A DNA stretch of 35,377 bases from Paracoccaceae bacterium (GTDB lineage: Bacteria > Pseudomonadota > Alphaproteobacteria > Rhodobacterales > Rhodobacteraceae). Positions 7,230-15,412 of this stretch are shown in pieces. The stretch's first letter is position 1. Each line of letters starts with the position of its first letter. The notes beneath the pieces were generated by a model. It saw only the letters and a program-made list of their open reading frames with translations. It had not been told where the DNA came from and did not search any database. Where the stretch lies: contig JAAEUI010000118.1 of NCBI GenBank assembly GCA_024227475.1, positions 1-35,377 on the forward strand, written 5' to 3'. The translations under genes and the position numbers were made by a program.

Positions 7230-9052
7230 TTGTCGGCTGCCTTACCTCGCTTGAAACCGGACTTGATGTTGCCGAACACATCCGGTTTCACCCCTTGCGA
7301 GCGCATAATTATGTACTGCTGGGTAAAGGTGATGGTGTTGTTGGCAACCCAGTAGATCACCAGACCAACTGCAAAACGGCCGAGCATGAACATGAACACC
7401 CAGGGCATCCAGGCAAAGATCATCGCCTGGGTCGGGTCGGTCGGGGCCGGGTTCAGTTTTTGCTGCATCCACATGGTGATGCCCATCAGGATTGGCAGCA
7501 CACCGATGGAGAAGATGACGAGGAGGCTCTCTGGTCCGGGGGGGGCGTAGGGTAGCAGGCCGAACAGGTTCAGCAGAGAACTGGGATCAGGCGAAGAAAG
7601 GTCCTTGATCCAGCCGATCCAGGGTGCGTGGCGCAACTCGATAGTGACAAAGATAACCTTGTAGAGCGAGAAGAAGATCGGAATCTGCAAGAGGATAGGT
7701 AGACACCCGGCGGCCGGGTTCACCTTTTTCTCTTTGTAGAGCTTCATCATCTCCTGCTGCATCTTCTGGCGGTCGTCGCCGGCCTTTTCCTTCAGCTTCT
7801 CCATTTCCGGCTGCAGTTCTTTCATCCGGGCCATGGAGACGAAAGATTTATAGGCCAGCGGGAACAATAGTGCTTTGATTACCAGGGTCAGGCCGATGAT
7901 CGACCAGCCCATGTTGCCGATGATGCTGTTCAAGTTGTGGAGCAACCAGAAAATCGGCTTGGTCAGGAAAAAGTACCAGCCCCAGTCGATGGAGTCGATG
8001 AACTGGGGAATGCCGAGTGCCTGCTCGTAAGAATTGATGGCGTCGTATTCCTTGGCGCCAGCGAAAATCGAGGTTACCACGGTATAGTTTCCACCTGCCG
8101 GGATGATTTTGGCCGGAAAACGCACATCGGTCTGATAGCGGTTTGCCTTGTCGGAATATTGTGTTGTCGAATTGAAGGATTTTTCAGATCGAGGGATGAT
8201 GTTGGTCATCCAAAAGTGGTCAGTAAATCCAACCCAGCCATCTTCGGTGATGGCGTAATCCTCGGAATGGGTGCCGGGGTTTTTCTCATCTTCGAACTTG
8301 CGGACTTTTTTATAGGGTTTCTGGATCAACTCGCCATCAACAGAAGATATCGCGCCTTCATGCAGGATAAAGAAACCTTTGATATCAGGGTCGCCCTTGC
8401 GGGTCAGCGCAGCATAGGCGGCAAGGTCTACGGCACCACCGGTGTTGTTCTGAACTGATTGTTCAACAGTGAACAGGTAATTCTCGTCAATCGAGATTTT
8501 TCGCTCGAAAACAAGCCCTTGTCCATTATCCCAAGCTAGCGTGACCGGTGTTGTCTCGGTCAGTACGCTGCCGCTTTTGACCGTCCATTCGGTGACCGCG
8601 GAGGGCAGTTTGTCTGCTTCCACGGATTTGCTGGGGGACCACCATGCGTGGAAGGCCCAATAGCCGCTTTCGGGTTGAACCGGAGACAACAGGGTGACTT
8701 TTTCGGATTCGTCGTTGAGTCTGACGTTGTAATCATTCAGCGACAGATCATCGAGCAATGCGCCGCGCAGCGAAAACGAGCCGGTCACCCGCCCGGTTTT
8801 GATCTCAATCCGCTCGGTTTTGGCCAGCGTTGCCGCGCGGATCTCGTCCGGGGACAACAACTCAGTGGGCGTCGCCGGAAGCGCGGTGTCGTTTGACGGA
8901 ACGGCCGTATCCCCTGTGCCCGTGCCTGCCGTTTGATCGGCAGTCTGTTCCGGCTGCACCAAGTCCTGCGGTGGGAAAAAAGCCATCCAGCCAAAGATGA
9001 CAAGCATGCTGAGCGCAGTTGCAAGAATAAGGTTCTTTGTCTGATCGTCCAT
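7226..9052 (-). CDS. yidC: Membrane protein insertase YidC
   Basis: A 608-residue Oxa1/YidC/Alb3 insertase of the Gram-negative type. It inserts and folds inner-membrane proteins alone or with SecYEG. Residues after MDDQTKNLILATALSMLVIF form the first membrane segment; a large periplasmic P1 beta domain follows (about 60-350), and the conserved five-helix core begins at WYFFLTKPIFWLLHNL. The cytoplasmic loop reads RMKELQPEMEKLKEKAGDDR, and NPAAGCLPILLQIPIFFSLY is the classic conserved helix. ATG 9052 is preferred to a codon at 9091 because MDDQ(T/R)N is the usual YidC start. Overlaps the MOSC gene by 4 bases. Confidence 0.97.
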   Translation of the reverse strand: MDDQTKNLILATALSMLVIFGWMAFFPPQDLVQPEQTADQTAGTGTGDTAVPSNDTALPATPTELLSPDEIRAATLAKTERIEIKTGRVTGSFSLRGALLDDLSLNDYNVRLNDESEKVTLLSPVQPESGYWAFHAWWSPSKSVEADKLPSAVTEWTVKSGSVLTETTPVTLAWDNGQGLVFERKISIDENYLFTVEQSVQNNTGGAVDLAAYAALTRKGDPDIKGFFILHEGAISSVDGELIQKPYKKVRKFEDEKNPGTHSEDYAITEDGWVGFTDHFWMTNIIPRSEKSFNSTTQYSDKANRYQTDVRFPAKIIPAGGNYTVVTSIFAGAKEYDAINSYEQALGIPQFIDSIDWGWYFFLTKPIFWLLHNLNSIIGNMGWSIIGLTLVIKALLFPLAYKSFVSMARMKELQPEMEKLKEKAGDDRQKMQQEMMKLYKEKKVNPAAGCLPILLQIPIFFSLYKVIFVTIELRHAPWIGWIKDLSSPDPSSLLNLFGLLPYAPPGPESLLVIFSIGVLPILMGITMWMQQKLNPAPTDPTQAMIFAWMPWVFMFMLGRFAVGLVIYWVANNTITFTQQYIIMRSQGVKPDVFGNIKSGFKRGKAADK

Positions 9053-9087
9053 GACCGGCCTTGATGCGATGAGAAGTCTGGGAGGGT

Positions 9088-9114
9088 TCAATAGAAATGG
9101 GGGGCAAAGGTCAA
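9088..9114 (-). promoter_or_regulatory. Candidate yidC promoter
   Basis: On the minus strand, TTGACC (9114-9109) is followed after 15 bases by TATTGA (9093-9088), 36 bases upstream of the yidC ATG. The spacer is shorter than ideal, so this is tentative. It lies in the 162-base divergent region with the pseudouridine synthase gene. Confidence 0.35.
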
Positions 9115-9214
9115 GGGAATTAGGGTGGATTGAGCACTTTTGCGGTTATCATTTAGGTGGTAATCTACGCCGGAAATCGGCCCACCTTCGGATTGAGACA
9201 GCCAAGAACCGCAG

Positions 9215-9769
9215 ATGCCCAAAACCCTCTTGTTCAATAAGCCATTCGGTGTGCTGTCGCAATTCACTGATTCCAGCACAGCCAGCAGCAAATCGCGCAC
9301 ACTTTCGCAGTTTATCGACGTACCGGGGGTATATGCCGCCGGGCGGCTCGACAAAGACAGTGAGGGGCTGTTGGTGCTGACCGACGACGGGAAGCTGCAG
9401 AACAGGATCGCCAGCCCGAAGCACAAGACCCCAAAATGTTACTGGGTGCAGGTTGAGGGAAGTCCGGATGAGGCCAACTTGCAGGCGCTGCGCGACGGCG
9501 TGTCTTTGAAAGACGGGATGACGGCCCCGGCAAAAGTCCGGCGGATGGAGGAGCCCGCAGAGCTTTGGCCCCGCAATCCACCTGTACGATATCGCAAGTC
9601 GGTGCCCGATTGCTGGCTCGAGATCACCATTTCAGAGGGGCGTAACCGTCAGGTGCGCAGGATGACCGCAGCGGTTGGCCACCCCACGCTGCGGCTGATC
9701 CGGTATCGGGTTGGCAATTGGACGATTGACGGGCTGGAAAGCGGGGCTTGGCGATTTGCTGAGCGGTGA
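9215..9769 (+). CDS. rluE: Pseudouridine synthase, RluE type (23S rRNA)
   Basis: A 184-residue RsuA-family pseudouridine synthase without the N-terminal S4 domain, which fits RluE (E. coli RluE acts on U2457 of 23S rRNA). The catalytic Asp is Asp46 in [16 protein letters not shown]. Later landmarks are KCYWVQVEG and the C-terminal [10 protein letters not shown] motif, both typical of the RsuA/RluB/E/F group. Full length. It is divergent from yidC and stands alone; a few A residues follow the stop but no clear terminator. Assignment to RluE rather than another S4-less member rests on size and general resemblance. Confidence 0.85.
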   Translation: MPKTLLFNKPFGVLSQFTDSSTASSKSRTLSQFIDVPGVYAAGRLDKDSEGLLVLTDDGKLQNRIASPKHKTPKCYWVQVEGSPDEANLQALRDGVSLKDGMTAPAKVRRMEEPAELWPRNPPVRYRKSVPDCWLEITISEGRNRQVRRMTAAVGHPTLRLIRYRVGNWTIDGLESGAWRFAER

Positions 9770-10125
9770 GGTTTAAAAAAGTGGGTTGTTCAGGTCCATT
9801 TCATCACGCGGCATGCAATCATACCCGCTCTAACCCGTCACGGCCATTGAGACAGATTGGTATGTTTTGCTAAGCGAGGGTTTTTTGGCTCATCGTCAAC
9901 CTTGAAGGGATACGAGATGAGAGCGAAGACAGGGCCGAATGAATCGGCCTGATTGTGGGGGTTGATTTCCCACAGCAAAGTTTGCCACTCATTGGCTGTT
10001 CTGGCGAAATTCGCAAGCTTCGCAGCAACTCACCTGCGACCGGTTTCTGGCCGCTCCGCAGTGAGCGTAACCTTTTTCGGGGATTCTAAACCGGAACCGG
10101 ATGTCTGGGGACAACGAAATGGTTT
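9770..10125. other. 356-base intergenic region without a supported gene
   Basis: It lies between the 3' ends of the pseudouridine synthase and esterase genes. Short frames exist (one of 94 codons starts at 9953 and runs into the esterase 3' end) but none has a ribosome binding site or recognisable product. From about 9840 to 9960 there is a T-rich stretch (GAGGGTTTTTTGG) and a short frame beginning ATGAGAGCG at 9917 that stops quickly. The appearance is of decayed sequence, but I find no terminal repeats or transposase remnant that would prove it. Confidence 0.5.
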
Positions 10126-10968
10126 TCAAGGCGTAAGCGGCGGTGATGTTGCAAAAAACTGCCAGATGATCTCCATGGTGGGAAAACCAGCATTAGCCCT
10201 GTTGGGCCAGTTGTGGCCAAACCCGTTGATCCTGTAGTGGCGAACGCGGTGCCCGCTTTCAGCATTGGCGTAAGCGAAAATTTCAGTTTTCGGTTGGGTT
10301 TCATGCGCGTCTACCGCATCGGCCCCGATATGTTGCACCCAGAAATCCACTACCTCTGGCACTGATCCACCACCACCCCAACCTTCGTTGCCGATGGGAA
10401 CGCCGTCGTAACGGATAACCTGGTCGTTTGTTCCGTGGATATGCAGGATTGACGTCGGAAAGTCAGGCGCGCATGTATCCCGGTCTTGCCGTCCCATGGT
10501 TCCGGTAACATTGGCAAAAGCTGCAAACAGTCCGGTGGCCCGGCAGGCGAGCGCATAAGTCATATAGCCCCCGTTGGACATGCCAAATACGAAGGTGCGG
10601 GCAGCGTCCAGCCCCTGAGATTGCTGAACATCAGCAACCAAGGCGGTCAGATATCCCAGGTCATCCACCTCGGAAAAATCAAACCCCGCATTCCAGTGGG
10701 AAATGTATCGGCCCTCTACCGGCAGGCCTTCTGGATAGAGCGCGGCGAACCCTTCGCTGTCTGCGAGGTGATTCAGCGTGGTCGCGGAACTGAACTGTTG
10801 CGCGTTGCCGTTCAGCCAATGCAGTGCAAGTACCAGCGGGGCATTGGCTGGCAGGTCTTCGGGAATGTGCAGGTAATAGTGCCGCTCGATGCCGTTGTGA
10901 TCGAACGTCAGCCTTTGGGCGGCAAGGCTGGTTGCGGAAAGGCATAAGACAAGAATCAAGCGAAACAT
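10126..10968 (-). CDS. Secreted esterase, PHB depolymerase/feruloyl esterase (LpqC) family
   Basis: A 280-residue alpha/beta hydrolase with a Sec signal peptide at residues 1-17 (cleavage after SLAA), so it probably acts in the periplasm or outside the cell. The nucleophile elbow is FGMSNGGYM with Ser131, the acid is probably Asp182 in HIHGTNDQV, and the His is His252 in NGFGHNWP; ALHWLNGNA provides the oxyanion region. The family includes extracellular PHB depolymerases, feruloyl and acetylxylan esterases; the substrate cannot be decided here. A Gly-rich loop, GNEGWGGGGS, follows the Asp. It lies 94 bases downstream of ttcA on the same strand and may be cotranscribed with it. Confidence 0.85.
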   Translation of the reverse strand: MFRLILVLCLSATSLAAQRLTFDHNGIERHYYLHIPEDLPANAPLVLALHWLNGNAQQFSSATTLNHLADSEGFAALYPEGLPVEGRYISHWNAGFDFSEVDDLGYLTALVADVQQSQGLDAARTFVFGMSNGGYMTYALACRATGLFAAFANVTGTMGRQDRDTCAPDFPTSILHIHGTNDQVIRYDGVPIGNEGWGGGGSVPEVVDFWVQHIGADAVDAHETQPKTEIFAYANAESGHRVRHYRINGFGHNWPNRANAGFPTMEIIWQFFATSPPLTP

Positions 10969-11062
10969 GGCTTAGGTTACCACGGGCTTGGGTGGATCGA
11001 TAGAACGGCAGTTTAATCGCGTCCTCAAAAAAAGAGGGACCGAAATACCTTAAAAATTTCAA

Positions 11063-11911
11063 TTAGTTAGCATCAATATCTGCAGAATTCCCGCGCTCCA
11101 ACCCCGCAAAATCAAACAACCCGCTGTCGAGCAAATGGCTCGGCCTCGCATTCATCAGGCTGCGGAACATCACCTGCCGGCGACCCGGTGAATTCTTCTC
11201 CCAACCGTCCAGGATCGCCTTCACCTGCTGGCGTTGCAGCCCGTCCTGTGAGCCACAGAGATCGCAGGGGATGATTGGATAGTTCATCACGCGGCTGAAT
11301 TTTTCGCAATCGGCCTCGGCAACAAAAGACAGCGGTCGATAGACGAATAAATCGCCCCCTTCATTGACCAGTTTTGGCGGCATCGTTGCCAGCCGCCCGC
11401 CGTGGAACAGGTTCATCATGAAGGTTTCAAGGATATCATCCCTGTGATGCCCCAGCACCACCGCCGAACAGCCCTCTTCGCGCGCGATCCGATAAAGGTT
11501 ACCGCGGCGCAGGCGGGAGCACATGGCGCAATAGGTGCGGGTGCTCGGTACCTTTTCCTTCACGATGGAATAGGTGTCCTGATACTCGATCCGGTGCGCC
11601 ACGCCCATGCGCTCCAGAAACTCCGGCAGCACCGTGGCCGGGAAATTCGGCTGCCCCTGATCGAGGTTGCAGGCCAGGATCTCCACCGGCAGCATACCGC
11701 GCCACTGCAGTTCGTGCAGGGCCGCCAGCAGCGTGTAGCTGTCTTTGCCGCCGGAAAGGCAGACCAGCCATTTGGCACCGCGTTCGATCATGCCGTATTG
11801 CTCGACGGCCTCGCGGGTCTGGCGGATGATGCGCTTGCGCAGCTTCTTGAATTCGGTGGTCGATGGCGCACCGTAAAACAGTGGGTGGATATCGGTGGGG
11901 GTATCGAGCAT
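11063..11911 (-). CDS. ttcA: tRNA 2-thiocytidine(32) synthetase TtcA
   Basis: A 282-residue PP-loop ATPase that thiolates cytidine 32 of certain tRNAs using an iron-sulfur cluster. The ATP-pyrophosphatase loop is CLSGGKDSY (SGGKDS 53-58). Cluster ligands are the two CxxC pairs C128-A-M-C131 and C216-D-L-C219. [19 protein letters not shown] is the usual central motif. ATG 11911 ([13 protein letters not shown]) is preferred, with AAAGG upstream; an in-frame start at 11977 would add 22 residues unlike the family. All key residues are present. The last dozen residues are not conserved in the family. Confidence 0.95.
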   Translation of the reverse strand: MLDTPTDIHPLFYGAPSTTEFKKLRKRIIRQTREAVEQYGMIERGAKWLVCLSGGKDSYTLLAALHELQWRGMLPVEILACNLDQGQPNFPATVLPEFLERMGVAHRIEYQDTYSIVKEKVPSTRTYCAMCSRLRRGNLYRIAREEGCSAVVLGHHRDDILETFMMNLFHGGRLATMPPKLVNEGGDLFVYRPLSFVAEADCEKFSRVMNYPIIPCDLCGSQDGLQRQQVKAILDGWEKNSPGRRQVMFRSLMNARPSHLLDSGLFDFAGLERGNSADIDAN

Positions 11912-12187
11912 GGGGGCAGCCTTTGGCGGGTCTGGCGGCTCTATAGCCTGGATGTGGGAATTTGGGAAGGTTTGCACGCGCCTCGGTTTAAGGACGGTGT
12001 CCTTTGGCGTGGAGCAAAGGCCGCAGGCCGCCGCGCCAAAGCCTGCCCGTCCCGGCGGGCTGGCTTTTCGACTGATCTCGGTATTGGGCAGAGGACTTTT
12101 GCGTTCTTTGCTGGCATTAACTGCAAGTCAAACCGTCGCAACCGCCATCCCCCGGGCAGGTTTTGCCACGGCTTGGCGTAGTTTGCT

Positions 12188-12244
12188 GCCCCGGACCTGA
12201 TCCGGGGCGTTCAGAAGTAAAAGGTCCCGGATCAGAACCGGGAC
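12188..12244. repeat. Pair of related palindromes
   Basis: GCCCCGGA-CCTGA-TCCGGGGC (12188-12208) is a perfect 8-bp stem. GTCCCGG-ATCAGAA-CCGGGAC (12224-12244) is a perfect 7-bp stem. Each contains a CTGATCCGGG-type core, and the two are inverted relative to each other, so they could also pair together. The look is that of a small interspersed palindromic element placed after the creatinase gene. Confidence 0.6.
12224..12244 (-). terminator. Probable Rho-independent terminator of creatinase
   Basis: Read on the minus strand, 10 bases after the creatinase stop codon the 7-bp stem GTCCCGG/CCGGGAC is followed by CTTTTACTT, a moderate U-tract. The second palindrome lies just beyond and could reinforce it. 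Confidence 0.5.
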
Positions 12245-12253
12245 AGCACCGTC

Positions 12254-13483
12254 TTAAGCCGCAACGATATTATGTTCTGGCCCATACGGGAACTTGGTGA
12301 TGTTCTCAGCACCCTCATCATCCACAACCAGAATGTCGTGCTCGCGGTAGCCACCGGCGCCGGGCATGCCTTCCGGGATGGTCAGCATCGGTTCCATGGA
12401 AACGACGTGGCCCGGCTCCAGCACGGTGTCGATGTCTTCGCGCAGCTCCAGACCAGCCTCACGACCGTAGTAGTGGGACAGAACGCCGAACGAGTGACCG
12501 TAACCAAATGAGCGGTATTGCAACAGGCCGCGTTCGGCGAAGAAATCGTTGATCTCGGCACAGATGTCCGCACAGCTTGCGCCTGGTTTGATTAGGCTCA
12601 GGCCCAGCTCGTGCGCGCCGACGTTGGCTTCCCAGATTTTCAGCGAGGCGGCATCCGGCTCACCGATAAACAGGGTGCGTTCGAGCGCGGTGTAATAGCT
12701 CGAAATCATCGGGAACGTGTTGAGCGACAGGATGTCGTGTTCTTGCAGCGCGCGTGTGGTGACCGGGTTGTGGGCGCCATCGGTGTTCAGGCCCGACTGA
12801 AACCACACCCAGGAGTCGCGGATTTCGCTGTCCGGGAAGGAGCGGGAGATTTCCAGTTCCATCGCGTCACGGCCAGCCATTGCTACGTCGATTTCCCGGG
12901 TGCCGATGCGGATGGCGTCGCGCACGGCTTCGCCGCCGTGATCCGCAATGCGGGCACCTTCCTTGATCAGGGCGATTTCGGAAGGAGACTTCATCATTCT
13001 CTGACGCATGGATGCGGGCGCAACGTCGACGGTGGCTTCGACATCCAAAAACTCGCGCAGGGTGTTCTGGGCGGCCAGGGTCATGTGGTCGCCTTCAATG
13101 CCAAAGCGGGTTGCACCGGCACCGGCTGCCTCGCGGACCGCACGCCAGTAGTTGTTTCGCTTCCAGTCGGTGTAAACGATGTTGTTGCAGGCCGAACGAC
13201 GCGCCGGTTGGCCGCCGTCGATATTGGCGGAAATTGTGGTGGCATTGTCAGCCGTCACGACACAGGCATAGGACCGCCCGAATGAGCAGTACAAAAAGCC
13301 CGAGTAGTAGGCGACGCCATGCATCGAAGTCAGGATGATGGCATCAAGACCCTCGGCAGCGATGATGGCACGCAGATTGTCGAGACGGGCATCGTATTCG
13401 GATTGTGAGAACTGCAAAGGAGCCTTTTCACCATTGGCAAAGGTGAAGAACTCGGGGCGTTCGATAGAGGGATGGTGGAACAT
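12254..13483 (-). CDS. Creatinase (creatine amidinohydrolase)
   Basis: A 409-residue pita-bread-fold (M24-like) enzyme that hydrolyses creatine to sarcosine and urea. It resembles the characterised Pseudomonas creatinase closely as I remember it: SGFLYCSFGRSYACVV, ISANIDGGQPARR, WFQSGLNTDGAHNPVT with the catalytic His at 238, YYTALERTLF, YGHSFGVLSHYYGREAGLEL and the C-terminal GGYREHDILVV and FPYGPEHNI. This is much closer than to prolidases, which need metal ligands not expected here. ATG 13483 has AAGGAGG upstream; a TTG at 13528 is unlikely. The ribosome binding site is inside a switchable hairpin. No creatininase or sarcosine oxidase gene is in the window, so creatine use would need genes elsewhere. 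Confidence 0.92.
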   Translation of the reverse strand: MFHHPSIERPEFFTFANGEKAPLQFSQSEYDARLDNLRAIIAAEGLDAIILTSMHGVAYYSGFLYCSFGRSYACVVTADNATTISANIDGGQPARRSACNNIVYTDWKRNNYWRAVREAAGAGATRFGIEGDHMTLAAQNTLREFLDVEATVDVAPASMRQRMMKSPSEIALIKEGARIADHGGEAVRDAIRIGTREIDVAMAGRDAMELEISRSFPDSEIRDSWVWFQSGLNTDGAHNPVTTRALQEHDILSLNTFPMISSYYTALERTLFIGEPDAASLKIWEANVGAHELGLSLIKPGASCADICAEINDFFAERGLLQYRSFGYGHSFGVLSHYYGREAGLELREDIDTVLEPGHVVSMEPMLTIPEGMPGAGGYREHDILVVDDEGAENITKFPYGPEHNIVAA

Positions 13484-13487
13484 TTTA

Positions 13488-13521
13488 GCCTCCTTAAACA
13501 GGAGGCAGCTTGAGCCTCCTG
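13488..13521 (-). promoter_or_regulatory. Creatinase leader: two mutually exclusive hairpins covering the ribosome binding site
   Basis: In mRNA sense, segment A CAGGAGGC (13521-13514) pairs perfectly with segment B GCCTCCTG (13506-13499) across a 7-base loop. Segment B can instead pair through GCCTCCT with segment C AGGAGGC (13494-13488), which is the Shine-Dalgarno sequence of creatinase. A-B pairing frees the site; B-C pairing hides it. This is the anti-sequestor/sequestor layout of translational switches. No known aptamer is recognised upstream. Confidence 0.65.
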
Positions 13522-13712
13522 CAAACAATCCCGGCGTTCAGGACTGGTTGAAAGCGCAAAAGCGGGGGCGACGCCATCGCCCTACCGAGGCCGATAACAC
13601 GGGAATTGATTCCGGGAAAGAAAAAAGCGCGTTGAAACGGGGTGGTTGATCAGGGTTTGACGAAGGTGGGGCCCGGGCTCCTTTGCGCCAACTACGCCTG
13701 TTGCAAATCGTT

Positions 13713-14660
13713 CTATTGCGCGAGAGACAGACTCTTTCTTGATTTTTTCGTCAGCCGCCGGGAGAATTTGCGAATATTCTTGTTGGTATCAAAAAAGGGT
13801 CTTGCCGGAGTAAAAGGCTGCTCACCGCGCAGTATCTCGGGGAAAAGGGCGGAAATTTCAGCCTGAGCCCGTAGGCTCAGGGACTTGACGGCCTCAGGTC
13901 CCACAAACAGGCTCTCGGTTGGTGCACCATTGGAAAAGACAATCTGGTGCTCTGACAAGAGCAGGTGGTGGTAAGTTACCGCAGCGGGGTCTTCCACCTG
14001 ATATATTCCGGGCGTCCCGATCAGTTTTTTGGCAGGCACGAGGATTTGCCGTTCGTTGAAAACCTGTTCAACCATTCTTGATTCGATGAAAATCCGATGC
14101 TGGGGTGACACCATCAGGTCCTCTTCGGGCAGGCCGTACCCCAATGATCCGGCGCTGATGCAGATCGGGCGGAGTTTTGGGTTCGCAGCGAAATCTTCGG
14201 AGCTCAGTTTCCGCGATCCGGCCCAGATAACCGGTTGCAATCCGCTGTCCAGAGTATCAACCCGATCCCCCGCCTTGATGTTTTCCACCGGAACCGGACC
14301 CTTTCTTGTTTCGATCATCGTGCCAGCAACGAAACAGGGAACCCCGGTAATGGTAATGGTAACAACCTGGGTGTCGCTGCGGGTGTCAGAATCCACCATC
14401 AGCACGGTAAATGTGTCGTCCAGCGTTTCGCCGGCATCAAGCGCATCAACCGCCGGATGGGTATCATCCAGATCATAAGACCAGGTGCCGGTTGACGGAT
14501 CGATTGTCACCGTGCCGTAAAGTGCGGTGATAGTGATCGACCAGGTGTCATCAGAGTTCCCGGTCAGAAAGCCGATATCATCAAGGTCACCGGTGATGAT
14601 ATCGCCGCTGTCTTCTTCCACGGTGCCCGTGGTGTCACCGCCGATGGTGGGTGTGCCCAT
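13713..14660 (-). CDS. VCBS-Hint domain protein
   Basis: A 315-residue protein. Residues 4-106 look like one VCBS/cadherin-like repeat of the type found in RTX adhesins (GTVEEDSGD, TGTWSYDLDD, DTFTVLMVDSD). Residue 109 begins a Hint domain (PCFVAGTMIETRKGPVPVEN, then IKAGDRVDT), of the Hint_2 class common in Rhodobacterales secreted proteins; the block H-x-I-F with YHHLLLSEHQIVFSNG lies in its C-terminal half. The C-terminal HN-plus-nucleophile needed for protein splicing is not seen, and no extein follows, so self-cleavage or acyl/ester chemistry is more likely than splicing. A basic tail (RKFSRRLTKKSRKS) ends the protein. No signal peptide and no GGxGxD repeats. It starts 3 bases after the stop of the acyltransferase gene. 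Confidence 0.8.
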   Translation of the reverse strand: MGTPTIGGDTTGTVEEDSGDIITGDLDDIGFLTGNSDDTWSITITALYGTVTIDPSTGTWSYDLDDTHPAVDALDAGETLDDTFTVLMVDSDTRSDTQVVTITITGVPCFVAGTMIETRKGPVPVENIKAGDRVDTLDSGLQPVIWAGSRKLSSEDFAANPKLRPICISAGSLGYGLPEEDLMVSPQHRIFIESRMVEQVFNERQILVPAKKLIGTPGIYQVEDPAAVTYHHLLLSEHQIVFSNGAPTESLFVGPEAVKSLSLRAQAEISALFPEILRGEQPFTPARPFFDTNKNIRKFSRRLTKKSRKSLSLAQ

Positions 14661-14663
14661 GGT

Positions 14664-15269
14664 CTAATTCTCACCCAGTATTCTTGCGAATTGTCCGACG
14701 CCATAGGAGCGAACTGTGACTGGGTCCTCCGGTTTCGGGCGACTCCACTCAACAATCCGACGGCGGGTTTCGGTGCGGTTATGCCAAAGCGTGCGGACTC
14801 TTGTTTCCTTGGGGTTTCGGGTCAGCATCGGCACGATCTGGTCAATTTGGCCAAACGGGGCAACAAAATCGATCAGCCATTTCGAGGTGCCGCTGTTCCA
14901 TTGATGCGGTTCGATGGGGCGGTGGTTGACAGCAAAGCCGCGCTCGTCATCGGGGCTCATGCCTGCCCAGGTGATAAAGGCGCGGGGATAACCCTTGGAG
15001 CGGAAAATCAGGTATTGGCGCAGCCGCAGGGGTGGCTCCAGCTGCGCTGTCATCGACGCCAGGCTGCGGTCCCGATTGAATTTAGACAGCGACGACAGGT
15101 AATACATGGCACCCAAATCGGCCAGTACATCCGATTCCAGATCGAACCAGTCGGTTGGAAACGCGGGCGCGTCCGGATCGGGATGTGGATCAAACCCGGG
15201 GTTACGGAGGGACGCGAAATTTCGCATCGTTTTGTTAAAGAACTTCTGCTCTGCCTTCTTCAAACCCAT
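14664..15269 (-). CDS. HlyC-like toxin-activating lysine acyltransferase family protein
   Basis: A 201-residue protein whose central part matches the RTX toxin acyltransferase family: QYLIFRSKGYPRAFITWAGM, then EPHQWNSGTSKWLIDFVAPFG (residues 120-140), corresponding to the W-x-SG-x-x-x-W-x-ID-x-x-xPFG block of HlyC and ApxC. The conserved Asp is Asp134. The catalytic His of HlyC (in the SP-x-H motif) appears to be replaced: the aligned segment is LSSLSKFNRD, with Lys63 or a neighbour there. The N-terminus is about 40 residues longer than HlyC. Members transfer fatty acids from acyl-ACP to Lys of a protein target. The only candidate partner in the window is the downstream, tightly coupled VCBS-Hint protein. 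Confidence 0.75.
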   Translation of the reverse strand: MGLKKAEQKFFNKTMRNFASLRNPGFDPHPDPDAPAFPTDWFDLESDVLADLGAMYYLSSLSKFNRDRSLASMTAQLEPPLRLRQYLIFRSKGYPRAFITWAGMSPDDERGFAVNHRPIEPHQWNSGTSKWLIDFVAPFGQIDQIVPMLTRNPKETRVRTLWHNRTETRRRIVEWSRPKPEDPVTVRSYGVGQFARILGEN

Positions 15270-15412
15270 TGCCTCTGCTCTTAAGAGACAGGGTAACGCG
15301 CGACTGATGTGGGGCCTGATCCCGGCTACTCGTGAATGTCTGTCTCAATGTTGCGCCTTTCCCGGCGCTTTGGGCGGGAATATAGCCCATTGCGACAGAA
15401 AGGGAATCGGTA

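Larger units (their letters stand above)
11912..12253. other. 342-base intergenic region between creatinase and ttcA
   Basis: Apart from the pair of related palindromes at 12188-12244, I see no gene. A G+C-rich stretch at about 12010-12070 contains several short self-complementary runs but no coherent structure that I can name. The ttcA promoter presumably lies in it, but no clear -35/-10 pair stands out. Confidence 0.5.

Noticed and set aside
9770-10125. Insertion sequence remnant
   Set aside because: The sequence looks decayed, but I found no terminal inverted repeats, target duplication or transposase fragment.
9953-10237. A 94-codon plus-strand frame overlapping the esterase 3' end
   Set aside because: No ribosome binding site, no recognisable domain, and a third of it is antisense to a well-supported gene.
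13488-13521. Creatinase leader as a guanidine-II (mini-ykkC) riboswitch
   Set aside because: That class needs two hairpins with ACGR loops; here the loops are TCAAGCT and GTTTA.
13713-14660. Hint domain as a splicing intein
   Set aside because: It lacks the C-terminal His-Asn and following nucleophile, and no host-protein halves flank it.
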